NCBI GenBank assembly: GCA_030447415.1
Contig: JAUJOZ010000009.1
Location: 93,803-157,802, forward strand
Length of the DNA stretch: 64,000 bases
Source of the DNA: Thermomicrobiales bacterium
Lineage (GTDB): Bacteria; Chloroflexota; Chloroflexia; Thermomicrobiales; UBA6265
Reading direction: 5' to 3'
Positions 44,958 to 54,856 of this stretch are shown one piece after another. Positions within the stretch are counted from its first letter, which is position 1, and each line of letters begins with the position of its first letter. Under the pieces are notes generated by a model that saw only the letters and a list, made by a program, of their open reading frames with translations, was not told the DNA's origin and made no database searches. Made by a program: the position numbers and the translations under genes.

Positions 44958-45194
44958 CGACGGGAGGGCTCAGATTCGCGTTCAGCAGGTGACGGCAACG
45001 GTACCCGCAGTCCATGATCCAGCTCCCGACGTCGCGTGGCTCGTCCTGCTCACGCTCTGGTACTTCACCTTCTTCGCGGCCGCAATCGCAGGCCTGGGAC
45101 CTCCCGCGTGGCGCGGGCGGTGCTCCGGCTCGGCCCGGCCTGAGTTTCGACCGAACGCGGTGGTCCGGAGGGGCTGACCGCTATACTGCCGGTC

Positions 45195-46468
45195 ATGCGC
45201 CACCCGATCGAGCCGCCACCCCCCACCCCCCCGCCCCTGGTCGCACCGGACCTCGAGGAGGCCGCGCGGGCGTTCTTTCCCGACGCCACCCGCCTCGATC
45301 CGGTCACCGGCGGCGAAGGGCTCGCCGGGGTTGAGACGCCGTCTGGAGTCTGGTGCGTGCGGCGGTGGCCGGCCGGGGCGCCGCCGGAGCGGATCGCGTT
45401 CGTCCATGCCGTCGTCCAGCGGGTACGGGAAGCCGGGATTGAGGCCGTGCCGGCGACGGCCGGACTCGCGCCGCCGGCCGAGGGCACCGTGCTGACGTTG
45501 GGCGGCCGCCGCTACGATGCCCAGTCGTGGCGGCCGGGCCAGCCCCACGGGCGGCAGCCGCGGCACCTCTCGCCGACCGGAGAACGCGTCAACTTGCCGG
45601 GTGCGCTGCCCGACGGCGCGTTCGTCGCCCTGGTCGAGACCGTCGCGCGGATTCACGCCGCGAGCGAGGGGATACCTCGACCAGCCGGCGCACCGCTCGC
45701 ACCGCTGGAGGGGGTGGCGGCGGCGGTCCAGCGCGCCTGGGGGCGCATCGAGAGCGCTTGCGCCCGGTCGCCGCGAAGACCCCGCCGGTCCAGAGGTGGC
45801 TGCGCGTCGGGGAGCGGGCGCTCCCCGACGCGCTGGCGGTGCTGCGCGACGTATCGGCAGTCTGGAGCGCAACGCCGGTCGTCGCGCATCTCGACCTTTG
45901 GCCCGCTCACGTCCTTCTGAGCCGCGACGGCGATGAGCAGCGAATCACGGGCCTCCTTGACCGGGAGGACGCGGCGTTCGCCTCGCCACTGCTCGACCTG
46001 GCGCAGTTAGTGACGCACTTCGGCGGGTGGCGCGCCGAGGCCGCGGAGAGCCCTCGCCGCATACGGCAGCATCCGCCGGCTGGCACCGGAGGAGCGCCGT
46101 CTGCTTCCCCTGTCGCCGCGCTCGACCTCGTCGCGGAGGCGGGCTGGCTGCTTTGCGTCGCCTACGCCCCTCGGCGCCCCGAGGACCTGCCGGTACCCGA
46201 GGGCGTGCGCGCCGGCGCCGAGGCGCTGGTCGCGTCCCTGGAGGCTGTAACGGCAGTCGTGGCCCGGGGTGACCAACCGGAGAAGGGGTCGGCGCGCAAA
46301 TGGAACTACGGACCGCGGAAGGCGAGGGGGAGGTTGGACCCGTCTGACCGGTCGACCGGCGGTCGAGCCAGGGGAGGTGCTCCCGTCAGATCACCCGGTC
46401 GTCCATCCGGACGCCGCCCGACGGGACCGCGGCAACCGGGCAACCGCGACGACAAGGGCGACAACTGA
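45195..46468 (+). pseudogene. aminoglycoside phosphotransferase/kinase-like protein, frameshifted
   Basis: 'VTGGEGLAGVETPSGVWCVRRWPAGAPPERIAFVHAVVQRV', then in another frame 'VVAHLDLWPAHVLLSRDGDEQRITGLLDREDAAFASPLLDLAQLVTHFGGW' (APH catalytic HxDxxxxN/D-like region). Confidence 0.65.
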
Positions 46469-46636
46469 GGCAGGGCGGGTGTCCATCGAGAGGGCGCGTT
46501 CAGCGCTTCGCACCGGCGCGGCCGAGGAACGTGGTGGCGCGTCACGACCGCCCCGGATCGGAGGCAGGGACGGCATCTCCTCGACCCCGCATCGACCCCG
46601 GCGACCAGTCCTCACCGTGCGTCGGACGCCCTAGAA

Positions 46637-47212
46637 CTAGAACACCGCGCCGACCAGCGATTGGACGGTGGCCCACAGCAGCAGCAGGGCAACGACGGCA
46701 AGGGTGATACCGCCGAAGACGACGACGATGCTGACCATTGCCTCGCAATCCGCTCGTCTCTGGGCGCGACGCTCGCCGGGTGTCAAGTCACGGCGGAGGT
46801 GGCGGGCAAGGGGGTCGGGGCCATCGGTCTGAGGCACGTGAAAGCCGCCAACGTAGCGACCCATCAGCTGATCCTGGACGACCCGGGCGCGGATGGCGCG
46901 ATCGTAGACCTGACGCTGGCTCGGCTTAGACAGGACGGCGTAGGCGCGGTTGAGGCGCCGAGCCTGCTCCTCGGCACCGGCGCGGCCTTCGGGTCGCTGG
47001 CGGTCGGGGTGGACGCGCTTCATCGCGGCGCGGTAGGCGCGGGTGATCTCGATGGCGCTGGCGGTGTAGGGGACCCCGAGAAGCTGGTAATGGTCGTCCG
47101 CATCGGCGTCGCCCGGGGGTTGGGAGCTTGGCCGGGCCCGGCCGGTCCCCTGCCACGGGCGGTGATGGGAGCTGTCGGTGGTCGTGGAGCCGGGTCGGGG
47201 AGTGGCGGCCAA
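46637..47212 (-). CDS. DnaJ-domain membrane protein
   Basis: 'DDHYQLLGVPYTASAIEITRAYRAAMKRVHPDRQ...LNRAYAVLSKPSQRQVYDRAI' J-domain (HPD) and C-terminal TM helix. Confidence 0.88.
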   Translation of the reverse strand: MAATPRPGSTTTDSSHHRPWQGTGRARPSSQPPGDADADDHYQLLGVPYTASAIEITRAYRAAMKRVHPDRQRPEGRAGAEEQARRLNRAYAVLSKPSQRQVYDRAIRARVVQDQLMGRYVGGFHVPQTDGPDPLARHLRRDLTPGERRAQRRADCEAMVSIVVVFGGITLAVVALLLLWATVQSLVGAVF

Positions 47213-47462
47213 CGGCGCTGTCCGGAGTCTGGGTACCGACCGAGGCGTTCAGGCCACGCGGCCCCGGTCAAAGATGTGAACGGCGGGCACGCCGGCCGCG
47301 ACGGGCATTGTACCGCGCCGACCGGTCGCGGCGGGTGTGATATGCCACGGCGCTCGCCTCCCGCCGTGGCGCGATAAAATCAGCCGGCGACACTCGATCG
47401 GACCTTTCGCGGCGGTGCACCACCCGTCCGGCGGCAACCGTGGGACGAGGGAGGAATCGGCA

Positions 47463-48383
47463 ATGCCAAGCCTTCAGCTCCAGGTGGTGACGGTCCCGTA
47501 CCGGTACGACGAGCGGGAAGAGGGTCTGGGTGCCGGTCCCGGCGCGTTGCTCGCGGCGGGGCTCCAAGAGCGGCTCGCGGCGCTCGGCTACACGGTCGCT
47601 GAGCCGAAGGAGGCGACGCTCGACCCGGCCGAGCGCGACGACGAGCGAATTGCGGTCAACATCGGGCGCCTCGGGTCACGCACGGCAGCGCTGGTAGCCG
47701 AGGCCCGCCGCGCCGGTGAGGCGGTCCTGGTCCTGGCCGGCGACGACACCGCCAGCATCGGAGTCATCTCGGGGCTGCAGCAAGCGGACGGACCCGGCAC
47801 GCCGATTGGCGTCGTCTGGCTCGACGCCCACGGCGACTTCAACACGCCCGAGACCTCGTACAGCGGGATCCTGGCGGGCATGCCGGTCGCCATCCTCACC
47901 GGGCTGGCGGGACCACTCTGGCGGGGCGCGGCTGGGCTGGCCGCCCCGATCCCGACCGACCGCGTCATCATCGCCGGGGTGCGGGAGCTGGACGACAAGG
48001 AAGCGACCCTGCTGCGCTCCACCGACGTGCAGGTGGTGCGAGCGCGCGAAACGATCGACGGTGGCACACTGGCCGGCGCAGTTGAGCGCTTGGCGGCGCA
48101 GTGCTCGCTGCTTGCGCTCCATGTCGATCTCGACGTGCTCGATCCGCACCTGGTACCGAGTGCGTCGACTCCGTCTCCGCGGGGACTGGAGGTTGAGCAG
48201 GCGGCGGCGGCGATGGGCGTCGTGCTCCGCACCGGCAAAGTCGCCGCGGTGTCGGTGGCGGGGCTGAACCCAGGCGCGGGCGGACGGGGCAAGCGGTCGG
48301 TGGCGACGACGCTGTCGCTGCTGGAGCAGGCGCTTGCCGCCTGGGAGCGCTGCCCCGGCCAGCCAGCATCGAACGCGGACTAG
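47463..48383 (+). CDS. arginase/agmatinase (ureohydrolase) family protein with altered first metal motif
   Basis: 'VVWLDAHGDFNTPETSYSGILAGMPVA', 'LHVDLDVLDPHLVPS'; GGDHS-equivalent reads 'AGDDTASIG'. Confidence 0.87.
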   Translation: MPSLQLQVVTVPYRYDEREEGLGAGPGALLAAGLQERLAALGYTVAEPKEATLDPAERDDERIAVNIGRLGSRTAALVAEARRAGEAVLVLAGDDTASIGVISGLQQADGPGTPIGVVWLDAHGDFNTPETSYSGILAGMPVAILTGLAGPLWRGAAGLAAPIPTDRVIIAGVRELDDKEATLLRSTDVQVVRARETIDGGTLAGAVERLAAQCSLLALHVDLDVLDPHLVPSASTPSPRGLEVEQAAAAMGVVLRTGKVAAVSVAGLNPGAGGRGKRSVATTLSLLEQALAAWERCPGQPASNAD

Positions 48384-48731
48384 CGGCTCGGCGGCCAGAG
48401 GGCTCCTGCGCAGAACGTCACGACAACCCCAGGGTGGGTGCCCCCGCTGTGGGGACGAAAATCATGCCTCCCCCGGCTGCTACGGCCGAGTGACGCCCAG
48501 TTGGTGAGCGGGGGAGACGAACTACGTCCCAAGACCGGCCCCTCTCATTGGGCCGAAGGAACGTCGCGGGTCCGGCGCGATCTCGACTCCGGCGCAGCTC
48601 ACTTCTCCGGCGTGATCTCGACGTTGCTCGGCCCCGCTGCCGCACCTGGGCATTGCCGCCCGTGATGGGTTAGGGTTGCTGACGCGGAACCGCCGCTCCT
48701 GATCTCGCGCCACGCGACGGGAATCGACGCC

Positions 48732-50225
48732 TTGGTCATCGCCCCGCCCCCGGACTCCTCCCCAACGACCACGGTCGGCTCGCTCGCCGCACCGGGCGCC
48801 GTCCTGCTCATTGCCTGCTATGAGTTGGGACATCAGCCGTTGAGCCTCGCCTCGCCGCTGGCATACCTCCGGCGGGCGGGGTATGCGCCGGCGGCGGTCG
48901 ACACCTCGGTCGAGGCGCTGGCGGACGAGGCGATCCGCGCCGCGCGGCTGGTGGCGATTTCCGTTCCGATGCACACGGCGCTACGCCTTGGGGCGCGGGT
49001 GGCCGAGCGCGTCCGTGCGGTCAACCCCTCGGCACACGTCTGTTTCTACGGTCTCTACGCTACCCTCAACGCCGACCACCTCCTGCGCCGCCACAGCGAC
49101 AGCGTGATCGGCGGCGAGTACGAGCAGCCGCTGCTTGACCTTGTGCGGGCGCTGGAGCGAGGCGGTCCCCTGGACGCGCCGGGCGGCGGGACTGCCACCC
49201 GTCCAGCCGCGCCCGTCCTGGAGCGGCTGCCGCTGGCCGAGCCGGCGCGGGACAACCTGCCGCCGCTGCGCGCCTACGCCGGCTTGGAGCGCGATGGCTC
49301 GATCGTCCCCGTCGGATACGTCGAAGCGACCCGTGGCTGTCACCACACCTGCCACCATTGCCCGATTCCCCCCGTCTACGGCGGCCGCTTCTTCGTCGTG
49401 CCGCGGGAGGTGGTGCTCGCGGACGCCCGCGCCCAGGTCGCGGCCGGCGCGCGCCACCTGACGTTCGGCGACCCCGACTTCTTCAATGGACCGCAACACG
49501 GGTTGCGCATCCTGCGCGCGCTCCACGCCGACTTCCCGTGGCTGACCTTCGACGCGACGATCAAAGTCGAGCACCTCCTGCGGCATCGGAAGCTGGTCCC
49601 GGAGTTGGCGGCGCTCGGGTGCGCCTTCGTCGTCTCGGCCGTCGAATCGTTGAGCGACCTCGTGCTGACCAAGCTGGCGAAGGGACACACCCGCGGCGAC
49701 GTCGAGGCGGCGCTTGCGGTGCTGGATGCGGCCGGCATCCCGATGCGGCCGTCGCTCCTCCCCTTCACGCCGTGGGCGACGCACGACGACTACCTCGAGC
49801 TGCTCCGCTTCTTCGCCGCCCGTGACCTCCTAGGCCACGTCGACCCGATCCAGTTCGCGATCCGCCTCCTGGTGCCGCCCGGCTCGATCCTGCTGAGCGA
49901 CCCGACGAGCGCAGCGTGGTTGGGCGACCTCGACGCCGAGGCCTACACCTACCGGTGGGCGCACCCCGACCCGCGGATGGACACCTTGCACGCCGAGGTG
50001 GCGACGCTCGTCGAGATTGCCGCGGGGAGCGGCGAGCCGGCGCGGGCCACTTTCACCCGTATCTGGGAAGCGGCCCACGCGGCGACGGGTCGGGGTGCGC
50101 CGCCGATCCCAACCCCCGCAGTCGAGCGGCGCTCGCCGCCCCGCCTGACCGAAAGTTGGTTTTGCTGAGCGGAGCCAACCGCGGACCAGTTCGGTCCGCT
50201 GACGACATCAAGCGTCGCTCAGTAG
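48732..50225 (+). CDS. CUAEP-tail B12-binding/radical SAM selenoprotein (in-frame TGA at 50166-50168 read as Sec)
   Basis: 'GYVEATRGCHHTCHHCPIPPVYGGRFFVVPREVVLADAR' (CxxxCxxC), B12-binding-like N-terminus, tail ESWFC-TGA-GCG-GAG-CCA = C-U-A-E-P then TADQFGPLTTSSVAQ-TAG (50223-50225). Confidence 0.9.
50181..50199 (+). promoter_or_regulatory. putative bacterial SECIS stem-loop
   Basis: GCGGACC-AGTTC-GGTCCGC, perfect 7-bp stem, 5-nt loop with G at second loop position, stem begins 12 nt after the TGA. Confidence 0.8.
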
Positions 50226-50969
50226 CCGGTCGTTTTCAGGGCAGCCGCGCAGATTTGCCCACGTCTGGGTCACGAGGCGGAACGCCGTCGCGCGAGCGCG
50301 CGTGCTGTAGCTACCCGGGCACCCACGAAGCCGCCCGGCGACCCAGTGCTGGGGTTCAGGCTGAGCAGCCGACGAACAAGATCGCACCACCTGTCCGCCG
50401 GGCACGGCGCACTGTCCCCGGTTCAGCCGACGAGTTCATCTCTTGACTTGGTGGGATCGTTGACGGGCAAAACGCACGGTGCCGAACCTGGACGTCAGTC
50501 CTCCGTTATGGAATGGTCGCGGACACGGGTGATCTGACTCCTCGTTCGTGCCCCTACCCGGATTCGGTGCCTGCAATCGGGTCTCGGTCGCGACTCGTGC
50601 TCAACGCGTGGTCAAGGGCCACCTCCATCCTGGCGGCGCCGTCACGCTGCAGGTCGGTGGAGATGTCAGAGGAGCGATCGAGCTCCGTCGGGACCGGGAG
50701 CGCCCAGTCGCCCCGGAACGACCCAGGGGATCCAACGTCGCGACCGGGCCGATGGTGGCCATCGTCGGGCGCAGGTTATGGGTATAGGTGGAGCGCGCCG
50801 CTGTCCGCGGCGGGAGCCGTGTTCCGGCCAGCCTCTTGAACGGTCAGCAGGCGCGACGTACCGCTCCCAAGCACATTCGAACGCTTGCGTCGTGCGGAAG
50901 AACCGAATCGGCGGTATTCTTCGTGAAGGTCGACGAGGGAGCGAGGTTGAGGCTTCTGGAGGCGCCGAG

Positions 50970-51910
50970 ATGAACATGCAACCGGGACTGATATCCCTGC
51001 CACCAATGACCGATCGCATCATCCCCGACGCCCAGAACAGCGCCTGGGATGACCTCGGGCAGCGCCGGATCATGGGGGTGGTCCTCCACCGCCAGATCGG
51101 CACCAACTGGGGCACCGACGGCTGGTTCCGGACGATGTGGCAAGCGAATGGCGAGCCGGGTGGCGGGCAGCTCGGCCTCACCGATCTCGGCATCGACAAC
51201 AAGACGGGCGAGATTTTGGTCTGGAATGACGCGCTCGGCCGGGCAGGTCCCGGTGTCTCCCCCAACCGCGCCGGCTACGCCTCGGGGCGGGTGAGTAAGC
51301 CGTACGGCGACGGCGCGGCGTTCGTCGCCAAGTACAGCGTCAACGCCGTGAACCGCGACCAGCGCTCGATTGAGATCGCCGGCAACTACGACAGCCCCGT
51401 GAGCGAGGCCGCCCTCGACCGAATCGCGCTCGTCATCGCCCACGACGCCCACGAGTACCGCATCCCGTGGACCAATTCCCGACCGCTCCCCAGGACGGGT
51501 TCAGCTTCGTTCGGTGGCACCAGGAGTATTGCATCGGTACCGGAAAGGTTCGCCCCGGCACGGTCGTCATGGACCTCACGAAAGGCTTGCTGGCCCGGGC
51601 GAAGGAGATTATGCGTCGCCACCAGACCGGCGCGGTTGCGCCGACCCCGCAGCCCGCGCCGACTCCGCCGCCGCCCGGGCCGGTCTTTGTCCCCTTCACG
51701 CCCAACCGGAGATTCCACGCTCATGCGGGAGCGACGGGGCGCCAGTACGGGAATCGCCAGGCGCCGATCCGCAAGCGGTACGCCGATGGCGAAGAGATCG
51801 TCACCGCCGGCTACTACCTGGGCGAAGACGTCAACGGCGAGCGACGGTGGCTGCTACCGTGGGTGGGGCCAGCTTCGGGTCCCGCCTCCGGCGTCAAAGA
51901 GACGATCTGA
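50970..51910 (+). CDS. N-acetylmuramoyl-L-alanine amidase-like protein, one frameshift near 51475
   Basis: 'RRIMGVVLHRQIGTNWGTDGWFRTM...' then 'DGFSFVRWHQEYCIGTGKVRPGTVVMDLT' in the next frame; C-terminal Pro-rich linker and extra domain. Confidence 0.65.
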
Positions 51911-52234
51911 TCACCGGTGCAGACCCGACGTGGCCGGCGCGGTCCTGATCGGTCGGGTGCTGCACGGTCGATCGAGACGTGGTGTGGCACGGTCGAGTTC
52001 CACCGGGACCTCACGGCCGGGGAATGCCGGTTGGCTCGGCCCTTGGACTGATCGTGGCCGCCCTGGACGCCTGATGCCTACGCACCCGTTCAGCAACCGC
52101 GGTCGAACGCCGCCGCTCGCGGCCATCGGTACGCATCGTGCGTGATTGGGCCGCGCCCATCGGCTTGAGGCCAGGGCACGATCCAGGATCGATGGCCCCA
52201 CCGGGCGCGAGCAGCGAGAACGAGGAGGCAAGGA

Positions 52235-52459
52235 ATGGCGACCCGCGAGCGAAGCCAGGACTACGACAAGGATCAGGACCTCGACCCGAAGGGGGAGCGG
52301 GGCGGCGACACGGGCAAGAGCGATCAGAAGGGAAAGGGAGCCCAGGCCGAGAAGGGTGACCAGCGACGCGAGAAGCCGGTCCACAGCGGACCGACCCGCG
52401 GCAAGGGCACGGCCGGCCCCGACAAGGGCCGCACCGGCTCGGAGAGTGGTGGGTCGTAG
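52235..52459 (+). CDS. small highly charged, probably disordered protein
   Basis: Strong SD (GAGGAGG) before ATG; 74 aa rich in D/K/E/R/Q/G. Confidence 0.6.
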   Translation: MATRERSQDYDKDQDLDPKGERGGDTGKSDQKGKGAQAEKGDQRREKPVHSGPTRGKGTAGPDKGRTGSESGGS

Positions 52460-52593
52460 TTAGGCGGCGAGGCGGCGGGCGGCAGGAACGATGGAACGGG
52501 CGCTCCGGGCATTAGCTTGCCGACGGGTCGTGGCCACGCCGCCGGCGACTGAGCATACCGGTACCCCCATCGCTTGGTTGCGACCGATCCGAG

Positions 52594-53046
52594 CTACGGA
52601 GCGGACCGCGCCATTTTGCTCACGGCGGCGTCAAGGGCGGTGGCGAAGCGGGAGCGATCGCGGGGGGAGAACGCGGCGGGGCCGGCGCCCGTCAGACCGA
52701 GCGAGCGCAGGTAGGCGTTGAGGTCGCGGGCGGCGAGGGCGTCACCGACGCGGCTCGGCGAGAACTCGCCGCCGCGGAAGTCCAGACAGCGGACGCCCGC
52801 GCCGACCACTCGCGCCGCGAGGGGGATATCGGCCGTCAGGACAAGGTCTCCGGGTCCGGCCCGGGCCGCGATCCAATCGTCCGCGGCGTCCACATCACCG
52901 GGGACAACGACCAACTCCACCCCCACCTGGGGCGGCACCCGCAGCGGCGCGTTGGTGACGACGGCGACCGGTACCCCATACCGCCCCGCGACGCGGTAGA
53001 CCTGGCCCTTGACCGGACAGGCGTCGGCATCCAAATAGATCCGCAT
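52594..53046 (-). CDS. YaiI/YqxD (DUF188) family protein
   Basis: 'MRIYLDADACPVKGQVYRVAGRYGVPVAVVTN...VVPGDVDAADDWIAARAGPGDLVLTADIPLAARVV'. Confidence 0.93.
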   Translation of the reverse strand: MRIYLDADACPVKGQVYRVAGRYGVPVAVVTNAPLRVPPQVGVELVVVPGDVDAADDWIAARAGPGDLVLTADIPLAARVVGAGVRCLDFRGGEFSPSRVGDALAARDLNAYLRSLGLTGAGPAAFSPRDRSRFATALDAAVSKMARSAP

Positions 53047-53230
53047 GGGGTGAGATCCCGCCTCTCTCCACGAGGCAGCGACGGTTCGGCGAGACGAGCC
53101 GCCGCCGGGTCGGCGGTCCTTGATCAAAGCACCGCGGACCGACGCTCCACCGCTGACGGTACCACAGCCGTCTGCCCACCTTCGTCAGCAGGCGGCGCCG
53201 TCCCCCGTCAAACGCTCGGATTCCCCGCGC

Positions 53231-53259
53231 TTGACACCACCGAGGTAGCCGCCTAGAAT
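53231..53259 (+). promoter_or_regulatory. near-consensus sigma-70 promoter TTGACA-17-TAGAAT
   Basis: TTGACA at 53231-53236 and TAGAAT at 53254-53259, spacing exactly 17 bp. Confidence 0.75.
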
Positions 53260-53270
53260 CCGAACGAGAT

Positions 53271-53284
53271 AGAACATATGTTCT
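53271..53284. promoter_or_regulatory. LexA/SOS-box-like perfect palindrome AGAACATATGTTCT
   Basis: Fits GAAC-N4-GTTC Gram-positive-type LexA box, located 11 bp after the -10 element. Confidence 0.65.
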
Positions 53285-53335
53285 TTTCTCCCGTGCGTCA
53301 GGGGTCGAACCGACCCGGGAAAGGAGGTGGTGACG

Positions 53336-53644
53336 GTGGGCAACACGGGTTCTGGGCTCCCGCGCGGCCAGGCGCCGGACGGCAGTCGCGGCGCGATCTT
53401 CCGCTGGGAGTGCCCGTGCCAGGAGCCGCCGGTGCTGCTGGCGACGTATGGCCCCCGCGGGCGGATCAACATCAAGGTCCGAGACCGCTACTGGCACGTC
53501 GTCGGGCAGGTCCAGGCGATCTGTCCCCGCTGCGGTGCCGAGCACATCCTCGACCTTCGTGGCAATGGCCCGAACGGCGACACTCATGGCGACCGCGCGC
53601 CCGGCGGTGCGGGCCACCCTCACCCAGGACGCGAGGCGCGGTAA
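53336..53644 (+). CDS. small zinc-ribbon hypothetical protein
   Basis: SD AAAGGAGG 8 nt before GTG; 'FRWECPCQEPPVLLATYGPRGRINIKVRDRYWHVVGQVQAICPRCGAEHILDL' with paired Cys motifs. Confidence 0.75.
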   Translation: MGNTGSGLPRGQAPDGSRGAIFRWECPCQEPPVLLATYGPRGRINIKVRDRYWHVVGQVQAICPRCGAEHILDLRGNGPNGDTHGDRAPGGAGHPHPGREAR

Positions 53645-53909
53645 GCGCCAAGATACGGTCATCCGGATCTCCTGTCCACCTACGATCACGGCCCGCTCAG
53701 AACTGAGTCCTCGCGTTCCGACACCCCACGCCCCACCGTCCGGTATGTCACCTCCTTGAGCTCCGAAGAGCCTCCGAGCGCCGAAGCGCCCCCGCCGGGT
53801 CCGCACCCGGTGCGCCGTCCCCACCGTGCGAATGCGGAGGGGGAATGGACGGGCGCCGCCCGCGACGCGGGCGCCAGGCTTTGCGCTGGCGCCTCGAGGA
53901 GAGCCTTCG

Positions 53910-54626
53910 ATGGGCGATTCCGCGTTACGCACCGGCCCCTGGTCGGCGCCTCCCCGACCCGCCGAGACGACCGATCCATGGCAGGGGGTGGTTCTCGCCG
54001 GGGACGATGACTTGACGCCTGAGCTCGATCGCGCGCTGACAGGCGCGGCCGCTGCCGCGCGCGCGGGCGATGCTGCCGCCCGCGCTGCCCTCCATGCCGC
54101 CTTGGCGGCGAAGATCGATCGCTTCGCCACGCGTTATCTCTCCTGGACCTGGTCCCGGTCAGCTCCGCGACGCGACGGCCGACTGTGGGATGGCGAGGAT
54201 CTGGTCCAGGAGGGGTTCGTCATCCTCGTGGACCTGGTCGCCGCTTGGCCGGGGGGCGACTCCTTTGGGTCCTACTTCTTTGCCCACTTCCCGTGGCGTC
54301 TCCAGGAGGCGGCACGGCGCCTGTTCGATCCCCGCGGGCGGGAAGTCGTCGGCCACGTCGCCGAGACGCGCCTGACCCTTCTTCAGGACGGCTCAGCCGC
54401 GGCGGCGGAGGCCCTGGCCCAGCTGGAGGCGATCGCGGCTGCCCTCCCTCCGTCCGACGCCGACCTCCTGCGGTGGCGGCTCCGTGACGGGGAAGCCTTC
54501 GCCCCGATCGCCCTCCGCCTCGGTGTCGACCGGCGCACGGTCTACCGCCGCTGGACCGCACTCCTCGCCGAACTGCGTGGATCGTTCGAGGGCGATGGAT
54601 TGGGGCCACCCGCCGGATCGGCGTGA
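53910..54626 (+). CDS. RNA polymerase sigma-factor-like protein
   Basis: 'GEDLVQEGFVILVDLVAAWPGGDSFGSYFFAHFPWRLQEAARRLF' (region 2-like), 'RLGVDRRTVYRRWTALLAELR' (region 4-like HTH). Confidence 0.7.
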   Translation: MGDSALRTGPWSAPPRPAETTDPWQGVVLAGDDDLTPELDRALTGAAAAARAGDAAARAALHAALAAKIDRFATRYLSWTWSRSAPRRDGRLWDGEDLVQEGFVILVDLVAAWPGGDSFGSYFFAHFPWRLQEAARRLFDPRGREVVGHVAETRLTLLQDGSAAAAEALAQLEAIAAALPPSDADLLRWRLRDGEAFAPIALRLGVDRRTVYRRWTALLAELRGSFEGDGLGPPAGSA

Positions 54627-54659
54627 GTGCCGCTCGGGTCGAGAGCGGTCCATTGCCTG

Positions 54660-54710
54660 CGGCGCCATGCCTTCGTGCATGGGCCGCCGCTACCAGGTGC
54701 CGATCCTGGT
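54660..54710. other. two consecutive hairpins between sigma-like gene and CBS gene
   Basis: 54660-54686 CGGC(G)CCATGC-CTTCGT-GCATGGGCCG and 54692-54710 ACCAGG-TGCCGAT-CCTGGT. Confidence 0.5.
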
Positions 54711-54856
54711 CGGCCGCGGCAGGCCGCAACCCCAGCTCCGTGCTATCATTTGGAAAGTAACGACTATGCCGCCGGGGCGGCGATTGGTGTTTGACGCGCC
54801 CCTCGGCCCGAGATTTCCCGCGCGGCAGCCTGCCCACCGCATCTGAGGACACCACC

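Noticed and set aside
48599-48811. Minus-strand short ORF ending 'CPGAAAGPSNVEITPEK' as a possible peptide substrate for the adjacent radical SAM enzyme
   Set aside because: Opposite strand, overlaps the radical SAM gene start, no leader-like features or SD; insufficient evidence.
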